From contig NW_002476434.1 of assembly GCF_000189635.1 (NCBI RefSeq), forward strand, positions 1,426,001 through 1,490,000: DNA of 64,000 nt, read 5' to 3'. This DNA is from Tetrahymena thermophila SB210. Its lineage: Eukaryota > Ciliophora > Oligohymenophorea > Hymenostomatida > Tetrahymenidae. The stretch's first letter is position 1. Each line of letters begins with the position of its first letter. Position numbers and translations under genes: made by a program. The notes beneath the pieces were generated by a model, which made no database searches, was not told where the DNA came from, and worked only from the letters and a program-made list of their open reading frames with translations. This document shows, in pieces, positions 37,479 through 51,800 of this stretch.

Positions 37479-39939
37479 TTTTATCTTATTTTTGAAGCTA
37501 TGCTATTTAAACTGTGTTTATAAATAATTTTTCTAAATATATTGATGGAGATATTTTAACTTGAGTCTCCTCTTTTTCTTAGTATTTGGATTGTTATCTT
37601 TTTTAAGATTTTAATATAACAAATTAATTAATTTAAAACCTCTTGTTTCTTAATATTAAATAAGAAAAAAAAAGATAAGAGAACAACTTTAACAATTTAT
37701 CATCCATTAATAATCAAATTTACATAGAAGAGTTTCCTTGCATGTATGTAGTTATTTTCATTAATTTATTAAAGATATTTTCAATATAAAACATTTCAAC
37801 TAAATATGTTCAGCTATTATTATTAATGATGATACCCAACCAACTAAATCATTCATTCTCTTAATAATAAATTCTTTATTTGGCTATAAAATAATTTACA
37901 TAAAAAATATGCTTTCAAATAGAATTAGAATTTTATATTCATTTATCTTATTATATCATAAAATCAAAACCCCAAATAATCAGATTTTTCATTTAAATAA
38001 TAAACAGAAAATTTTATTAATTTGTTCATTAAACAAACATTTTTTAGCAAAATTATTAAATTGCTTAAAAATAAATAAATCTAACAAGCATTTAATTTTT
38101 TATTTTTTAATTAAGAAATATTTTTTTTTTTTTATATTTGTTAAAAATTAATTAATGATGGTTAAATGTCATTTAAATTATTATAAGTTAGCTTTTATTA
38201 AAATCTTATGAATAAAAATTTATAGAAACATTATGAATGATTATTTATAAGTTTCTTATGTAATAATATGTATTAAAGAACTAAAAATATAATTTTATTT
38301 TGTGTTTAAAATGGTTTTAATTAAAATTATTATTTAAATTTTCAGGATTTATAAATGAAAAATAAATACGAGTTTTTAAATAGCTTTCAATTCATAATCA
38401 GATTAAATTTTTATTATATTAATATTAATATAATAGTGCATTGAGATTATTAAATTTATTTTTAATTAAATTATATAAAATAAAATATTTTAATATTTAT
38501 TTTTTGTAATAATTGGCAAAATAATTTGGTTTTATTAATGAAAAATAAAATATTTTGTTAAGTTGTTTAAGGATACCTTTATAGATAGATAGAAAAATAG
38601 ATAGAAAGTTTTTATTTATTTATTTATTTCTTTATTTTTACTTTCTAGTGCAAATTGTCTAAAATTGTTAGAAATATTAATGAATAATATTTTGCTTTGT
38701 TTTATTTAGTTTAGCTGAATTTTGTTGCATTTTAATATTTAGGAGTGATAAAAATATTTGTGTTTTGTTTTGGTCGAAAATTAATTAATTAATTAATTTA
38801 AGAAACATAAATTAATTTATATATACTCCAAGATTAAGATTGAAAAGAGTGGTGAATAAAACAAAGAGAAAGGCTGTTTTTTTGAAATGATTTTGATGAA
38901 TTAAGTTAGAACAGATTTAAATAAAAAGTTATCTATATGTAATAATATATTATGCAAGTTAGCTTACATAAAGAAGCAATTAGTTAAATTTAAATCTATA
39001 TTTCTATTATTCACATACAATAGATATATTTTGAGTATATTTTAAATTTTTGCTAATCTCCGTTTACATAAGGTTCTTCATCTGTACTGTTTGTTATAAT
39101 AATTATCATTAAATTAAAAATAAACTAATATTCAAAAATAAAATCAAAATTATCATTCTAAATGAATTAATGAGTGCTTTCTCACCAAATTGTAAACTAA
39201 TTATTTTATTTTTCATGCCAAAAAATAAACATCATATCATTCATCACTTTTTAAAAGTCCAACAAACTCATTTTAATTAATGCTTTTGAACAGATTAAGT
39301 TAGGATTTAGGATAATCAATTAATTAGAAGTAAATGGAGGAATTAATCATTGAATTGAATTAACTAAAAATTTGAATGCTTTTGATATTAATTGATTGGT
39401 TATTATTATTATTTTTTTGTTTCCATTTAGCGAATCCTAAATTATATAAAAATATTATAGGGATTATTGAAATGGTAATTTATTTGTCCATACATAAGTT
39501 AATTACTCTATGCAGAGAATAATATATGCGGTATGGATTTACTTATTTTTTTATTCTACTTCTTTCAAATAAATAGCTAATTCTAATGATTTATTTTGTG
39601 CATTCTACTTCCTTTTAGTTATTATTATTGATTCTATATAATTTGCTATTTTATCTTATTATTTTTATCCTCTACTTAGTCCTTTTTTGCTTGCTTAACT
39701 CTGTTCCTTGATTTTTTCTGTAATAAATAAATCAAATTATTATTTTTCTTTAAAAGAATACATGCATGCATGAAACTTTATTTCATTTCTTTTTTACTTA
39801 AGTCAGTACTACACTCATTCTAAAAGCTAAGTACTTCAGTTTAAGAAGCTAGTAAAGGCTCTTTCTTTAACTCAAACCTTGATTTAATCTATGGATTGTC
39901 ATTCGGTTTTTTAATCCTTTCATAATTGTTTATTTATAC
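37479..39939. other. intergenic, AT-rich
   Basis: About 2.5 kb without a supported gene. The short plus-strand ORF at 37909-38151 is Asn/Lys/Ile/Phe-only and rejected. GATA-type (about 38582-38607) and TTTA-type short repeats occur. Confidence 0.5.
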
Positions 39940-40429
39940 TCAATCAAGCTAACAATTTAGCTTAATTAAAGTAGATTTTCTTAAAGTTAATTTATTTGGA
40001 ATTAACTTTTTGGCTGATCGATTCATTAATCAATTGTTTTTTATTTATTTGTTGGACGATTTTAAAATGTTTACAGCTTTAATAAGGCCGATAATTCTAA
40101 TAATTAGACAAACTATGGCACTACTTAAATTCTATTATTAACTTTATCTATTAATACTTGATGGTAATTAATTTAGTAAAACGTTTTGGTAATTGACACT
40201 CATTGAATGATAATTTATTGATCGATTAAAATTAAATATGATTGATTAAATTGCTATTGCTATATGTTACCTTGACGAAACCAATGTGAGGAGCTTATTC
40301 TCTGAAGCATCTTCTGCAAGTCATCATTTCATACTTGGTGATAAGACCTTATCTGGCACCACAAACTCTGCATTCCTTAGAGTCTTTACCGTAGTTTCTG
40401 GGGTGAGTTCTCCACAATTTGTTAGGCAT
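39940..40429 (-). CDS. RPS29: 40S ribosomal protein S29 (uS14)
   Basis: Two exons on the minus strand: 40429-40271 (53 codons) and 39948-39940 (Leu-Asp-stop), with a 322-base intron, giving 55 aa, close to the usual length of eukaryotic S29. The sequence carries WRTHPRNYGKDSKECRVCGA, then GLITKYEMMTCRRCFREQAP and HIGFVK|LD. The four zinc-ligand cysteines (C-x2-C...C-x2-C) are present: two in ECRVCG and two in TCRRCF. The 9-base last exon was placed because the spliced C-terminus FVKLD matches the conserved FIKLD ending of the family. It is a small-subunit head protein in the cytosolic ribosome. Codon use is C-rich, as expected for high expression. The flanking antisense ORFs are shadows. Confidence 0.93.
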
Positions 40430-43400
40430 TTTGAATTGGTGTTAAAATATGTGATTATTGTCTTTTTTCTTAGTTTTTTTCTTAATAAATTCTTAATTAT
40501 TTCAAGCAGCTCTTTTCTCAAGTAAAAATTTAGTTGTATCTTTTACCCTGTTAAATTTGCCTTTTTCCCTTCTTTGTTATCCTTTAATCTCGTTTTAACC
40601 TATTGCTTTTTTTTACTTTTTCATTTACTTTTTATCATTTATTTAAACAAAAGCAGTCTGCCATTCCATTCATTCTTAGCTTAGATATGTATTTCTTAAA
40701 GCTTTCTCCATTCATTTTTTAAACTTTTTAATGATTTTCTTTATTTTTATTCTGCTCCAAAAAAACCTATTTTAAAAATAATTATTTAAAATTGGTTAAT
40801 TAATTCAAAAAAAAAAAATTATTTTTTAATATTTAATTTTTTTAATTTAATTAATTAATTTTATTTTTTAAAAGATTATCATTTATTTTAATCTAAATAA
40901 ATATTTTAATAAAAAAATAAAAAATAAATTTAATTTTCTAAGGCTAAAAAAAATGTTTCTTAGAACTATTTTTAAATAAAATAGAATTTCTTTTTATAAA
41001 AACAAAGTTTATTTAATCAAGAGATAAAAAAGTTAGCCATCAATAAATATTATTAGTAAATTTAATAAGAAATAATAATTCAATAACTTGTAGTTTTGAT
41101 GATTATCTTATAATTAAATATTTAACGATTAAAAGAAATACAAAGCGCTTCTCAAATAGTAAATAATACAAAATGAGAACAATAAAAAAACAATAATATT
41201 TTAAAGTCAGTTAAATAAAATAAAAATCATATTTATTAGCTTTTAAAAGTTTTTAATCCTTGCTTCTCTACCTTACAGAATCTTTGCACCATACAATAGT
41301 TTTTAAAAAGTTTCAAGATAATATTAAACATCATATACGCAAAGTTATTTACAGGCAAATATTATTACTGTTAATTCTGCCTAATTTCTGTAGTAGAATA
41401 TTTGATGTTTTTAAAGCTAAAATAAGTTAGATTTTTTCTTTTAGCTACTAATAAAATGTTATTAACTAATGATAATTCTCTTTACCTTTAAAATTTTGTA
41501 TTCCTTGGAGATAAATTTTTACAATAGATCTTATCAATAATTTAAGAAAAATAGTATTAATCTAATTTTAAAATCTCTCTTTTTTTATTCATTTTGTCCT
41601 AGGTAAAACCTACATAAACCATTTTACAGTTTAACAAAATAATGGATTCTATCAAAATATATCACATTTATTTATTACTAAAAACTCAAATTGTTCATCT
41701 CTCTTTTCCAACTAGAAGCTAAAAACATTTATCTAAATTATTACTTAATAAAAAAATTAACGAACTAAAATCAATAAAAAATAAAAAGAAAAAGAAATTA
41801 ATATAAAACTTGATAAAACATTCAAAGTAATATTTTAAAAAATACAAAAAAGAAATAATAATTTTCTAAATTTCATGAAATTAATACATATTTTATTTTA
41901 TTATTATTTGAAAACTGTACTATTACATAGTTCATCAAATAGAAATTATGAATTGACCTTATTAAAATAATTCCCTTTCTTTCTTTCTTTCTAATATTAT
42001 TTTTAATAACAACTGCTCTAATATTATAAAACTATCTGTATTAATAAGAATAGCTTATACATTTATTATCAACTACTAAGTATTATAAGATACTAAACTG
42101 CAAACCAAGTTTTTAATAAATATTTGAGAATTTTCTTTATCAATTTCCCACAAAAACTCTTTTAATAATATAGGAATAATCAAGTGTATATGCTTAAGCC
42201 CATTAGTAAATTTAACTTAGGCAATAAATAGAGTAAACATCAATTTGTTAAATGCATCATGTTCTATTTAAAATATTTTAAATATGTTTTATGACATATT
42301 AAATCAGTTTTATTGATTTTTTCTTTTACATGTCCATAAATTACAGAAAATCAAATTAAACAAAATGTTGGTGAAGTTTATGATTCAGAATTAGATGATG
42401 GTTTAGATAAAAATAAATTTTAATATTAACTTTTAAAATGAGGATTAATTAATTTTCTTATTAGATTTTCATTTATTTTTTCTAAACATTATTATACTAA
42501 ATAAAATTGAGAATTTTATTTGCAATTTTTGCTAAAATTTAATTGCTGCTTTCATTTTTAAAAATAAAATTATTTAATTATTAATTAGGAATTATATTTA
42601 TTACTAGCAAATTTAAATACAAAAATTAATTAATAAATAAAAATTTGTTTTTTGAAAAAATTAATTATTACATAAAATATTATTTTTTCATTTTTAATAA
42701 TAAAAATTTTTAAATTAGATTAACATTTTATAAAAATAAATAAAATAATCACAAATTTAAAATCAAGGTTTTATATTTCATTTTATATGAAATTTATTGT
42801 TTTGATAATTTTCTAACAATTTCATTTTTAAAAATAATTTTTTTTAATTTCAAAAAATTATTAGAATTTTGATAAAACTTTGTTTATAAAAATATTTAAA
42901 ATTTTTTCATTGAAAGAGTTGAATTTTATTTATATATTTATTGTCTTAGTTTTAATAAAAATAAGATATCCTTTTTATTTAAAAAAAGAAATAGATAAAA
43001 AAAGGAAGTAATATTTTAACATCTCATCTAAAATTTAAAATTGATAAATGAAAATAAATACATTTTTAAGTTATTAAAAATATTTGTAAGTGAAAAATAA
43101 AATTTAAAAAAGAAAAATCTTTTTTTATTTTTGATTCTCAAAAAAAACAAATTAAATATATAAATTTCTATTTTATTAGGTAAATATTACTAACACTTGC
43201 TGACTAAATCCATATTTAAAATAACTTAGAAAATATTAAATTTTTAATAACTAAGATGTAATAATTTTAGATATTACTATTTATAAACCAATTAATCTAT
43301 TTTAGAATAAATCTATTGTGATTGTTTGTTTATCTTCCTTCACATTTTAATTTTAGAATTATTGAATTTGTAAATATTAAATTAGAATATTTTATGATTT

Positions 43401-44006
43401 ATTTTGAAGAAAAATTTAAATTCTAAGATTTGATAGAAGGGTTGTAAATTATTATTTTTATGTAATAAAAAGTTTAACCGTTTTATATGTTTGTATAATT
43501 TAGTGAAATAAAAGAGAAAAAATTAAAATAGCACTTATATTTTTTACCTGAATCAAGAAATTTAAGTTAATTTTGTTTGTTTGTTTTATTTATTTATTTA
43601 TTTTTAATTTTATTTTATTGCATTAAGGAGATAGCGCATCAATCTCTGTTTGATTATTTGTTAAAAATTTTTGATAACTCAAGCAGGTAATTGAGAAAAA
43701 AAGTATGAGTAAATTATTGTGACACGAATCGAATTTCATGAAATAGAATGAGAAATATTGAAATTTCAAAACAATTTATTTCAATTAATTAACTTTGATT
43801 GCTGACTGGTTCTATTCCAAGACTTCCTATGAAGTTACTAATTTTTAATAGTGTATCTTACTCGGCGCTACTTTATATTTGCAAACAATTAAATAATATA
43901 TATTTAATTTTGATTGAAAAAAATTTAATTTTTCTTTAATTTATCCAAAAAAAAGAAAGAGAAGCATCAAATAAGCTTTCATTCATCAAAAACATATCAG
44001 AAAGAA
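40430..44006. other. long intergenic region, AT-rich
   Basis: A 3.6-kb gene-poor stretch. A TTTC-type microsatellite lies at about 41975-41992. A short protein-like frame at about 42347-42440 (ENQIKQNVGEVYDSELDDGL, ending in TGA) may be a stray exon or remnant. No full gene or RNA gene was recognised. The minus-strand side next to 40430 must hold the RPS29 promoter. Confidence 0.45.
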
Positions 44007-45732
44007 ATGGAAGAAGTTAAAAATATTGATCCAGCTGTTGGATTCGACCCTTCTTATTTAAGACCTCCTGCAGATTATGTCAACATCAAGCACGAAGGTA
44101 TATAAATAATTCTATTTTCATCTACTAATTAACAAATAAGAAGATTTATTGCATTTTTAAACTCACTATTCATATCTCTCCTTTAAATAGATAAATATAT
44201 TCTCCATGGTGAAGGAAAGAAGGCAGGTAGAAAAATTTATCATAATACTCAATTCTCTGCTTTTGAGTAGTAAGGTATTGCTCAATTCAAGTAGGTATTA
44301 GAAAAAGACTAAGAAATCAAACTTCCAAGCGAGTAAAATTTGTTTAGTTTGATTTGATTACAAGGATGAATCTTTAAAAATATTTTGAGATGATTGTTTT
44401 AATTATTTGATGACCAAATCCAAATTTTTAAAAATTATTCATTTAATTATAATATTTTTTTAAACAGTTGGACTGATGTTGATAACTTAAAGATGTGCTA
44501 CAGTGCCAGATTCGATATGTAAAAATGCATTAAGGTAATTAGCCTTTTTTCAATATTTTTGAAAAACGCATCAAGAATATTTTAAAAGAAAATAAGGAAA
44601 ATATTAAATGGTGTTTAATATAAATAAATAACAAATTATATAAAGCTCGCAGTTGTAAAAATATTAAAATCTGTTTTATAAATAAAATAGCAAACAAAAG
44701 AACACATTGCCTGGAGAAACGATGTTGATATGCACACAATTGACGAAGAATCTAAGAAGTTATTAGAAAGTGGCTTCGTTTATCTCCTTGGTAGAGATAA
44801 ATAATACCGTCCTGTTGTTGTTCTTGACTGTACTAAAATTAATGTTAAAAAGGTAAAAGCGATATTAAAATAATTAATTTAGCAAGCTAAAAAGTTTTTG
44901 CATAAGTTAGTTAGCATGCAGCAAGCCCTTTGAAATGCTTTAAAGTTTCTCTAATGAAATAGAAATAATTATATTTTACTTTAAAAGTATAAATCAATCA
45001 AAGAATTAATTTCAGGGTTTTAATTAAAAGTGAGTAGTTAATAAATAAACGAATGCAAATAGAATAAATTAAAAAATAGAAGATAAAACTAAATAAAAAA
45101 ATTTTTTAGATTTAAATAAATAACTCACTTAATACTTAATGCAATCAAAAAATTTATTTCAAATAAATAAATTTTTAATAATTTTAGCAAAAGCATTTAT
45201 TTAGTTAGCATTTTCCTTAATCTTAAATTAATCTTTTATCAATAAAAACAGCAAGGTGAAAAGAATGTTATGAGAGCTCTCTGCGTTTTATAAGACATGA
45301 TTAAAAAGTATATGTTCGTCAATTACCATATTGAAAATTGGGTTTTCATTATTGATACTGGTGGTATGGGTCTTTTCGATCTCCCCATTAATGCTTTGAA
45401 AATGATTATAGGTGCTATGTCTATTAATTATTGTGCATGTATGGATAAGGTTTTCATTCTCAATCCTAGTTTTGGTTTAAATGCTTCTTGGAGTGTTGTC
45501 AGTGCTATGATGGATCATGAAAGTGCCGAAAAAATTACAATGCTTAAAAAAGATAAATATCCTAAAATACTTGAAAAGATTCCTGCTGAAATGTTAGAAT
45601 AAAAGTTTGGTGGTAAAGTCCCTAATGTAACTTAATTTTGGTAAATAATCTATTTATTTAATCAAATTTACTTTATTTATCTTATTTTAATTTAATTAAT
45701 TTATTAGGCCACCTGTCGATATCTACCACTGA
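44007..45732 (+). CDS. CRAL-TRIO (Sec14-like) lipid-binding protein
   Basis: Six exons in phase (44007-44097, 44191-44332, 44468-44534, 44691-44852, 45252-45640, 45708-45732) give 291 aa. An N-terminal helical region (FEQQGIAQFKQVLEKDQEIK; MCYSARFDMQKCIKQTKEHI; WRNDV) resembles the CRAL-TRIO N-domain. The lipid-binding lobe follows, with YLLGRDKQYRPVVVLDCTKI, WVFIIDTGGMGLFDLPINAL, MSINYCACMDKVFILNPSF, a Trp-Ser-Val-Val segment and a C-terminal KYPKILEKIPAEMLEQKFGG with the family's final (L/M)...FGG pattern. Such proteins move or present phosphoinositides and other lipids between membranes in the cytosol. No GOLD, RhoGAP or membrane segment is attached. Ligand unknown. Confidence 0.88.
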
Positions 45733-48700
45733 AATAATTGTTATTTTTTATTTAGTATTTTATTATTATTAAGAAAATTTCTTGTTAAAATATCTATCTG
45801 TCTATCTATTTGTCTCTAAAATGCGCTTCATTAAAGTCTCTTCATAAATTAATAAATAAATAATTTTTTTTTTAAAATATGAAATTAAAATAAAATAAAT
45901 TCAAAAAAAATTAATTTGAATAATTTTCAAAAAACCTTTCATATTCATAATTATTATTTCTTTATCATCTTTTTACATTTTAATATAATAGATATGCTGA
46001 AAATCAATAAATATTTTTTTAAAAACTAAAATAAAAACTTATTCACTAATACTATGCTGAGATGTAAAAATTCAAAAAAGCATATTTAATCAGCTAATTA
46101 GTGATTTGTGGTAGATAAAAATAATTACAAATAATATGTTTGACCACTCACTTAAAAAAGTATTATTTTAATTTAAATCTTGTTTAAAAGTGATATTTAA
46201 AGGAAATTAAATTCTGTTGTAATTTTATATAGATTTTAATTTAAACATTGTAACTTTTATTAAATAAATATATTTATTTTAAGTAAATTTGTAAAATATT
46301 TGTCAAAAAGTAATTATTCTTTTCAAAAATAATTAGAAATAAAAACTAAATTAATAATCAATTCAATTTTTTTAAGAATAGATTTATATTTTTTATGTTA
46401 ATATATAAGTTGATTTTAATAATAATAATTTTTGCATTCATTATTTTTATTTATTTTATTAATGTGCTTAATTCAAAAAATTCATATTTATCTGGAAGAA
46501 TTTAATAATAAATGATTTTTATAATAAATTTTTTAAAACAAGATGGTTTCTGATTAAAGCATTGCATATATTTTAACTTTTATTAAAATATATCTCTTTA
46601 TTTTATAGAGTTCAATAAAGAATTTTACATAAAATTTTATTTGTATATTAAAAAGTAAATGTAAATATTAATATTATATTAGATCTATTTGTGCTTAATT
46701 TAATAAATAAATGAAATATTTCTTTTGAAAAAATATTAATTATTTCTAATATTTTTTTGGGGGGAATCATAATTAAATATAAAGTTATGACTTTGAAAAA
46801 TAAATCAAATCAAAAATTAAAGTCTAAAGACTAATAAAAAAAAATATATAATTAATAACAAAAATAAATTTGAAAAACAGAGGAAAAAATAATTAATAAT
46901 TAAGAAACAAGTTATATCTAAATGTTTATTTTCTCCAAAATTTACAAAAGTTTTTAAAACCTTGATATAGTTAATCTATTTTGACCAAAGATGAATAAAC
47001 TCCATCTTGGTCAAAGCGAGAGTTAAATTAATCATATAGATTAAACTATTTACGATTCAATAAGTTTTTAATGATACATGGAGAAGACTAAATATTTGTA
47101 TGATATAAATTGTATAATCAGATTTTAATCTGTGGAACTATCAAAACAAAATAAAAAAACCCTTAAATCTATACTCAAAGAAGATAGAAAAATTCTCTTT
47201 TAGAATCAAATATATAAAAAGTATTTTTTAAACCTAGGAAATTTTCAGACATGCTAAAATCTCGATATAATCTCAATCTCCATAAACGAAAAATGATTTA
47301 AGAAAGAACAGACAGACAGCACCTTATCACAAAAAAATAAAAAGAAAGATAATAAAAGAATAAATAAAATTTTTAAATAATAAAGGAAAAAAAGAAAATA
47401 TAAAAGAAATTAGTTAATTAAGAAAATATAAACTATTAATAAAAGAATAAACTAAACTAAAAAACAAACAAATTAAAAATTAAAACAATAACATAACATT
47501 AAAAAATACAGATAGAATTCATGCCATTTTTAAATTATAAAATCCTAAAGATAAAATCATAATATTCACACAAAAAATCAAACCAGCTTTTATTAAGATA
47601 AACATAAAATAATCAAAATTAATTTAAATGTTTTCTCAATTTTCTTCATAATTTTTAATTGAAAACAGTTTCTGCTTTATTTATCATACTTTTTTGATAT
47701 TTCAATGAATGAGTAAATAAATATGGTTTAAAAATGATATTATATATCTCTTGTTCATTTAAGACTTTTAATAGCAATTCTTAAAGAAAATAACTACTAT
47801 TTTATCCTATCAAAAACATACCAAAAAAATTATTGTAGAAAATGTCTCAACCAACCTCATCACCATTTTAATCGCGAAAATTTGATTTATTTATCATGTT
47901 TTTAATTTTGTTTAAATAAAAACTTATTTGTTTTTGGCTTTTAAGAAGCATAAAAAAATATGGTTTAAAATGCCTTCATATAATACTTTTAAAAACAGAT
48001 AATTAAAAATACTTCTTTGTAATATTAAATTACTTTTTACTATAATAATTGATCAAATATTTCCATTTTTTTTAAACATTTCTAAAAAATTTTTAATTTC
48101 TTTTTAATGAATTCAATTTTTTATAAAAAACAGTTGTGTATTAATTAGATTATCTAATTTTAAATATTTTACTCCTTAATAAATTCAGAGATAAAGGATT
48201 TATAATTTTTAAAATGACTAATTATTGTTTTAATGAAATTAAATTCAGTTTTACTAAAAATAAATAAAAAAGCGTTAAGATTCTAAATAATATATTTATT
48301 TTAGATAGTATATTTTAGATAAATTCTATTAATATTTTTTTCAAATTTAACTTAATTTCATGTTATGATCTTAATTGTGAAATATCAAAGCCAGCATAAA
48401 TTGGAAATATCTGAGATATTTATTAATTTATGTTCCTTATTTATCTATTTATAAATTAAAAAAAAATATTTGTAATTTCTTTATCAAAAAATTAAGAAAG
48501 TTTTTCAGTAGTTTAATATATTATTTTCTTAATTTAATTTATTTGAAATGTGTAGATAGATTTGTTTTTTTATATAAATAATTTAATATATCTTTGAATG
48601 TGATAAAAAACTTTCAAATAAATTAAATTATTAATATTCTATTAAAATTTGTTTTTGATTAATTTAGAAAATGTTTTTTTATAGCTTGCTAAAAAAGATT

Positions 48701-48814
48701 CTAAATTTGATTTTTATAAAGTAAATATTTATGTATAATAATTTAATGAAAAATGACTATGTTTAAATCATGCTTTTATCATCAATTTGTTTTTATTAAC
48801 AAATAAATCATAAC
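45733..48814. other. long intergenic region, AT-rich, with a hairpin
   Basis: About 3 kb with no coding frame on either strand. An imperfect inverted repeat at 46979-47016 is the only structured element seen. Slightly richer composition at about 46900-47300 could mark an unannotated RNA, but none was recognised. Confidence 0.45.
46979..47016. repeat. imperfect inverted repeat (hairpin)
   Basis: TTGACCAAAGATG (46981-46993) pairs with CATCTTGGTCAA (47003-47014) with a single bulged base. A flanking T-A pair extends the stem around a 9-base loop. Confidence 0.65.
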
Positions 48815-51800
48815 TCAATAAAATTTTATTGATAAATATTAAACAAATATTAAACATTCTTGATGGATTTTAGCTAATATTTTTATTATCTTAATTTTTT
48901 AGAAAAAAATTAAATTATGAATAAAGATTAAAAATAAAGATAAATAAATCTTTTAATAAAAAATCAATTAAAAATAGAAAAGAATGATAAAAGCAGATTA
49001 GGTAAAAAAAGTTTGCGAATTCCTTAGTTTTTTATAGATGACCTTATCAGGTTGCTTCACATCGGTTTCAGGATTAGTTTTTAAAATTTCAACACAGGAA
49101 AAGCAAAATAATTTTATCTGAAAATATATTCAAATTATAAAAATAAATTTGAAAGTGTATCATAAATAACAATTAATAATCAATCATTTATTTATTGGTT
49201 TACAAAAACCTATAAAAATATGAACAATACATACTAGCTTAATCGAATAAATTAATTTAAATTATCAATTTATTTTTTTCATCATATCTATTTTTAAAGG
49301 ACCCATCTTCTTCCCTTAACAAGACTGCTTCACCAGCTCTAAAGATTTTAAAACATCTTGCCAAAACAGCTTCATCTTTTTTAATAAATTTAATTTAATC
49401 ATAAAAAACTTGATAAAAAACAAACCGTTAAAATTAAAAAATTAGAAAATTTTCGAAAATTATTTAGAAAGAAATGAAAGTAAATAATTAAAAAAATAAA
49501 CAAAAAAATTGTTAGTGTAGAAAGAAAAAATTATAAAATTAAAAATAAAACATCTAATCTACCTCTGATTAAAAGCATTAGGAAAGATTAGCGTACATTC
49601 CAAATTCATTAGCGTAAGACCTAGATTTATCATAAAACTAGCTTGTTATTTACTTATCCAATTAGTAGGTGTAAAATGCAATCTAATCTTTCAAAACTTC
49701 TGGCTCCTTTAATCATAATTTGATGATTTTTTATTTCAAATATATATATAATTTAATTTTTACTTTAGAAGGGGCATCTATTGATTCATTACCATTAGAG
49801 GAAAATGTTTTTTTTAAACTATTGAGCATACTTTTGTTACCTAAAATAATATTTTTAAATATCAAATTAGATTTTTATTTTAAATTCTTATTTATTTATT
49901 TATTTTTATAAAACTCATAAAATAAACATTTATTGATATTTGTTTGCTTAAGCATTAAATTAAAAATATTTCGTGTATTACTTATCTTTTTTGAATATTC
50001 GTCTTACATCTGAGTTTTTAACTTTGAAAGTGTTTTAATTGAAAAGTTATTTTCTTTTTAGAATTTGAAAAAATGGTAGTAGTGGTTCTCTATGCTTCTA
50101 ATTTGATCTTTTATGCTATTTGCCTGCATCATATTTATGTTATTCATAATTTTATACGTATCAAGAATTTAATCAAACTAAATTTTGTATTATTAAAAGT
50201 CATTTTTATAAAGTGTGAGATTATTTATGAATTATTTTACTTATATATTGTTGTGGTTTTATACTTGCTGCTTGAAATGAATAGTGTTTTGGTAAATGTT
50301 GGTAAAGGTTGAACCTATATCGAAGAGAGTATTTGACACAACTTATAATTAACTCATCAAGTCTTTTGAGAGCTTTTTCAGTCTTTTATAGTAACCATCA
50401 TTTACATCTAAGTAAGTGTTTAGAGCTTCGTCAACTAATTTGCTTTCTAATTTACTGTAATCTAATCTGACCTAAATTAATTAAAATATTACAAAGTTAA
50501 ATTCTTTTTTTCTATGTGTTTTGAATTATAAATTAATCTTTTTACGAAGCCATCATGATTTAGAATATAAGCAATGTTCTTTGGTTTAGGAAATTTATCT
50601 GATTCTTTAATTTTTTCTTTGTATATTTTGTCATCAGTTATAGAAAGGAAATCTAAAATGAACTTGCTGTTCTTTAAATCTTTATTTTAAACCAATAAGT
50701 TTAGAAAATGCTCTAAGTATGTTTTTCTGTTCTTTTCTTGCTTTTCTGTTTTTATTTTCTTGGCTTAAATCAATTTAGGGATAACAATTCCAGGATACAT
50801 TTTTGTCAAAATAGCTTAGAGCCATTAGAAATCTTCTAATTTTCTGTTAACTTCCCATCCAAAAGGTTTAGTTTGTATTACATAATAGGTGGTAACTGAT
50901 CCAAAGAGACCAGACTATACTTATTTAATATTTGATATATAAACATTAACTTGTTTCTTTGTTGAAATTAAGCTTTAGCCCAATCTTTTGCATTGAATTT
51001 TAATAATATTATTGCTTTCAATAACTTCTGGCTATTATCCTGCACTGTACACGTTAAGTTATTTCAAAGTCTTAAAATCATTTGCTTTAAACTCCTCCAT
51101 TTATTTTTAAAATTCTATTTCTTGCAACTAAGAGCTATCAACTGAAGCATTACTACTGCTTTTTTTCTCTCTAACATCAGCTTGATTATTTGCTGTCCCA
51201 TTATCTATTGTATTTGATGCAGAGCTTCTGTTTCTTGTAACAGCTGCATTTTGGTCATTCTAAACACTGGAATCTTCTTTTATTTTACTTGTCACTTACT
51301 AAACTTGCTATTGATTTTCTTTACTTGAGATCGAATTTTTTTTTATCTAATCAGCTTGATCTTAATTGCTTTCTTTTTAAGGATTCTACTTGTCAAATGA
51401 ATCAAAGCCAACATATTAAAAGGGATCTTATACTTAACTAGAAACCTAATTGCTTTATATATTTTGAGCTTGAACTTTATTGTCAGAAAAATCTGGCATT
51501 TGCCAAATGTTGGATTGGAAATCATTATTTGGAGTAGATACTAGGTTTTACTGAAATTTTTCAAATGCTATATCCGTAGAAGATCTGTCTCTAATACTAT
51601 TTTCATTGCCTGGGCTCACTAACTACTTTTAGCATTGAATTACATCAAATTTTTCAAAGAGATCCTCTTCATGCTCTTCTTCTTATCCATTTATATGAGA
51701 ATTAGCAAGATGCTCTTCATTATGTTAGTTATTTTATATTTCCTCGCTTTAGTTCTATGTGATTTCTTCTTAGACTTATTGTTATTCATATTAAATTTCA

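Noticed and set aside
37909-38151. Plus-strand 80-aa ORF
   Set aside because: Made almost wholly of Asn, Lys, Ile, Phe and Leu codons from A/T runs; no TAA/TAG-as-Gln extension, splice support or motif.
40286-40525. Plus-strand 79-aa and minus-strand 65-aa ORFs
   Set aside because: They are shadows of RPS29, whose correct frame has the conserved zinc-binding cysteines.
49720-50312. Plus-strand hydrophobic ORFs (63 and 79 aa)
   Set aside because: They lie over an exon and a long intron of the minus-strand sorting nexin, whose exons join in phase across them.
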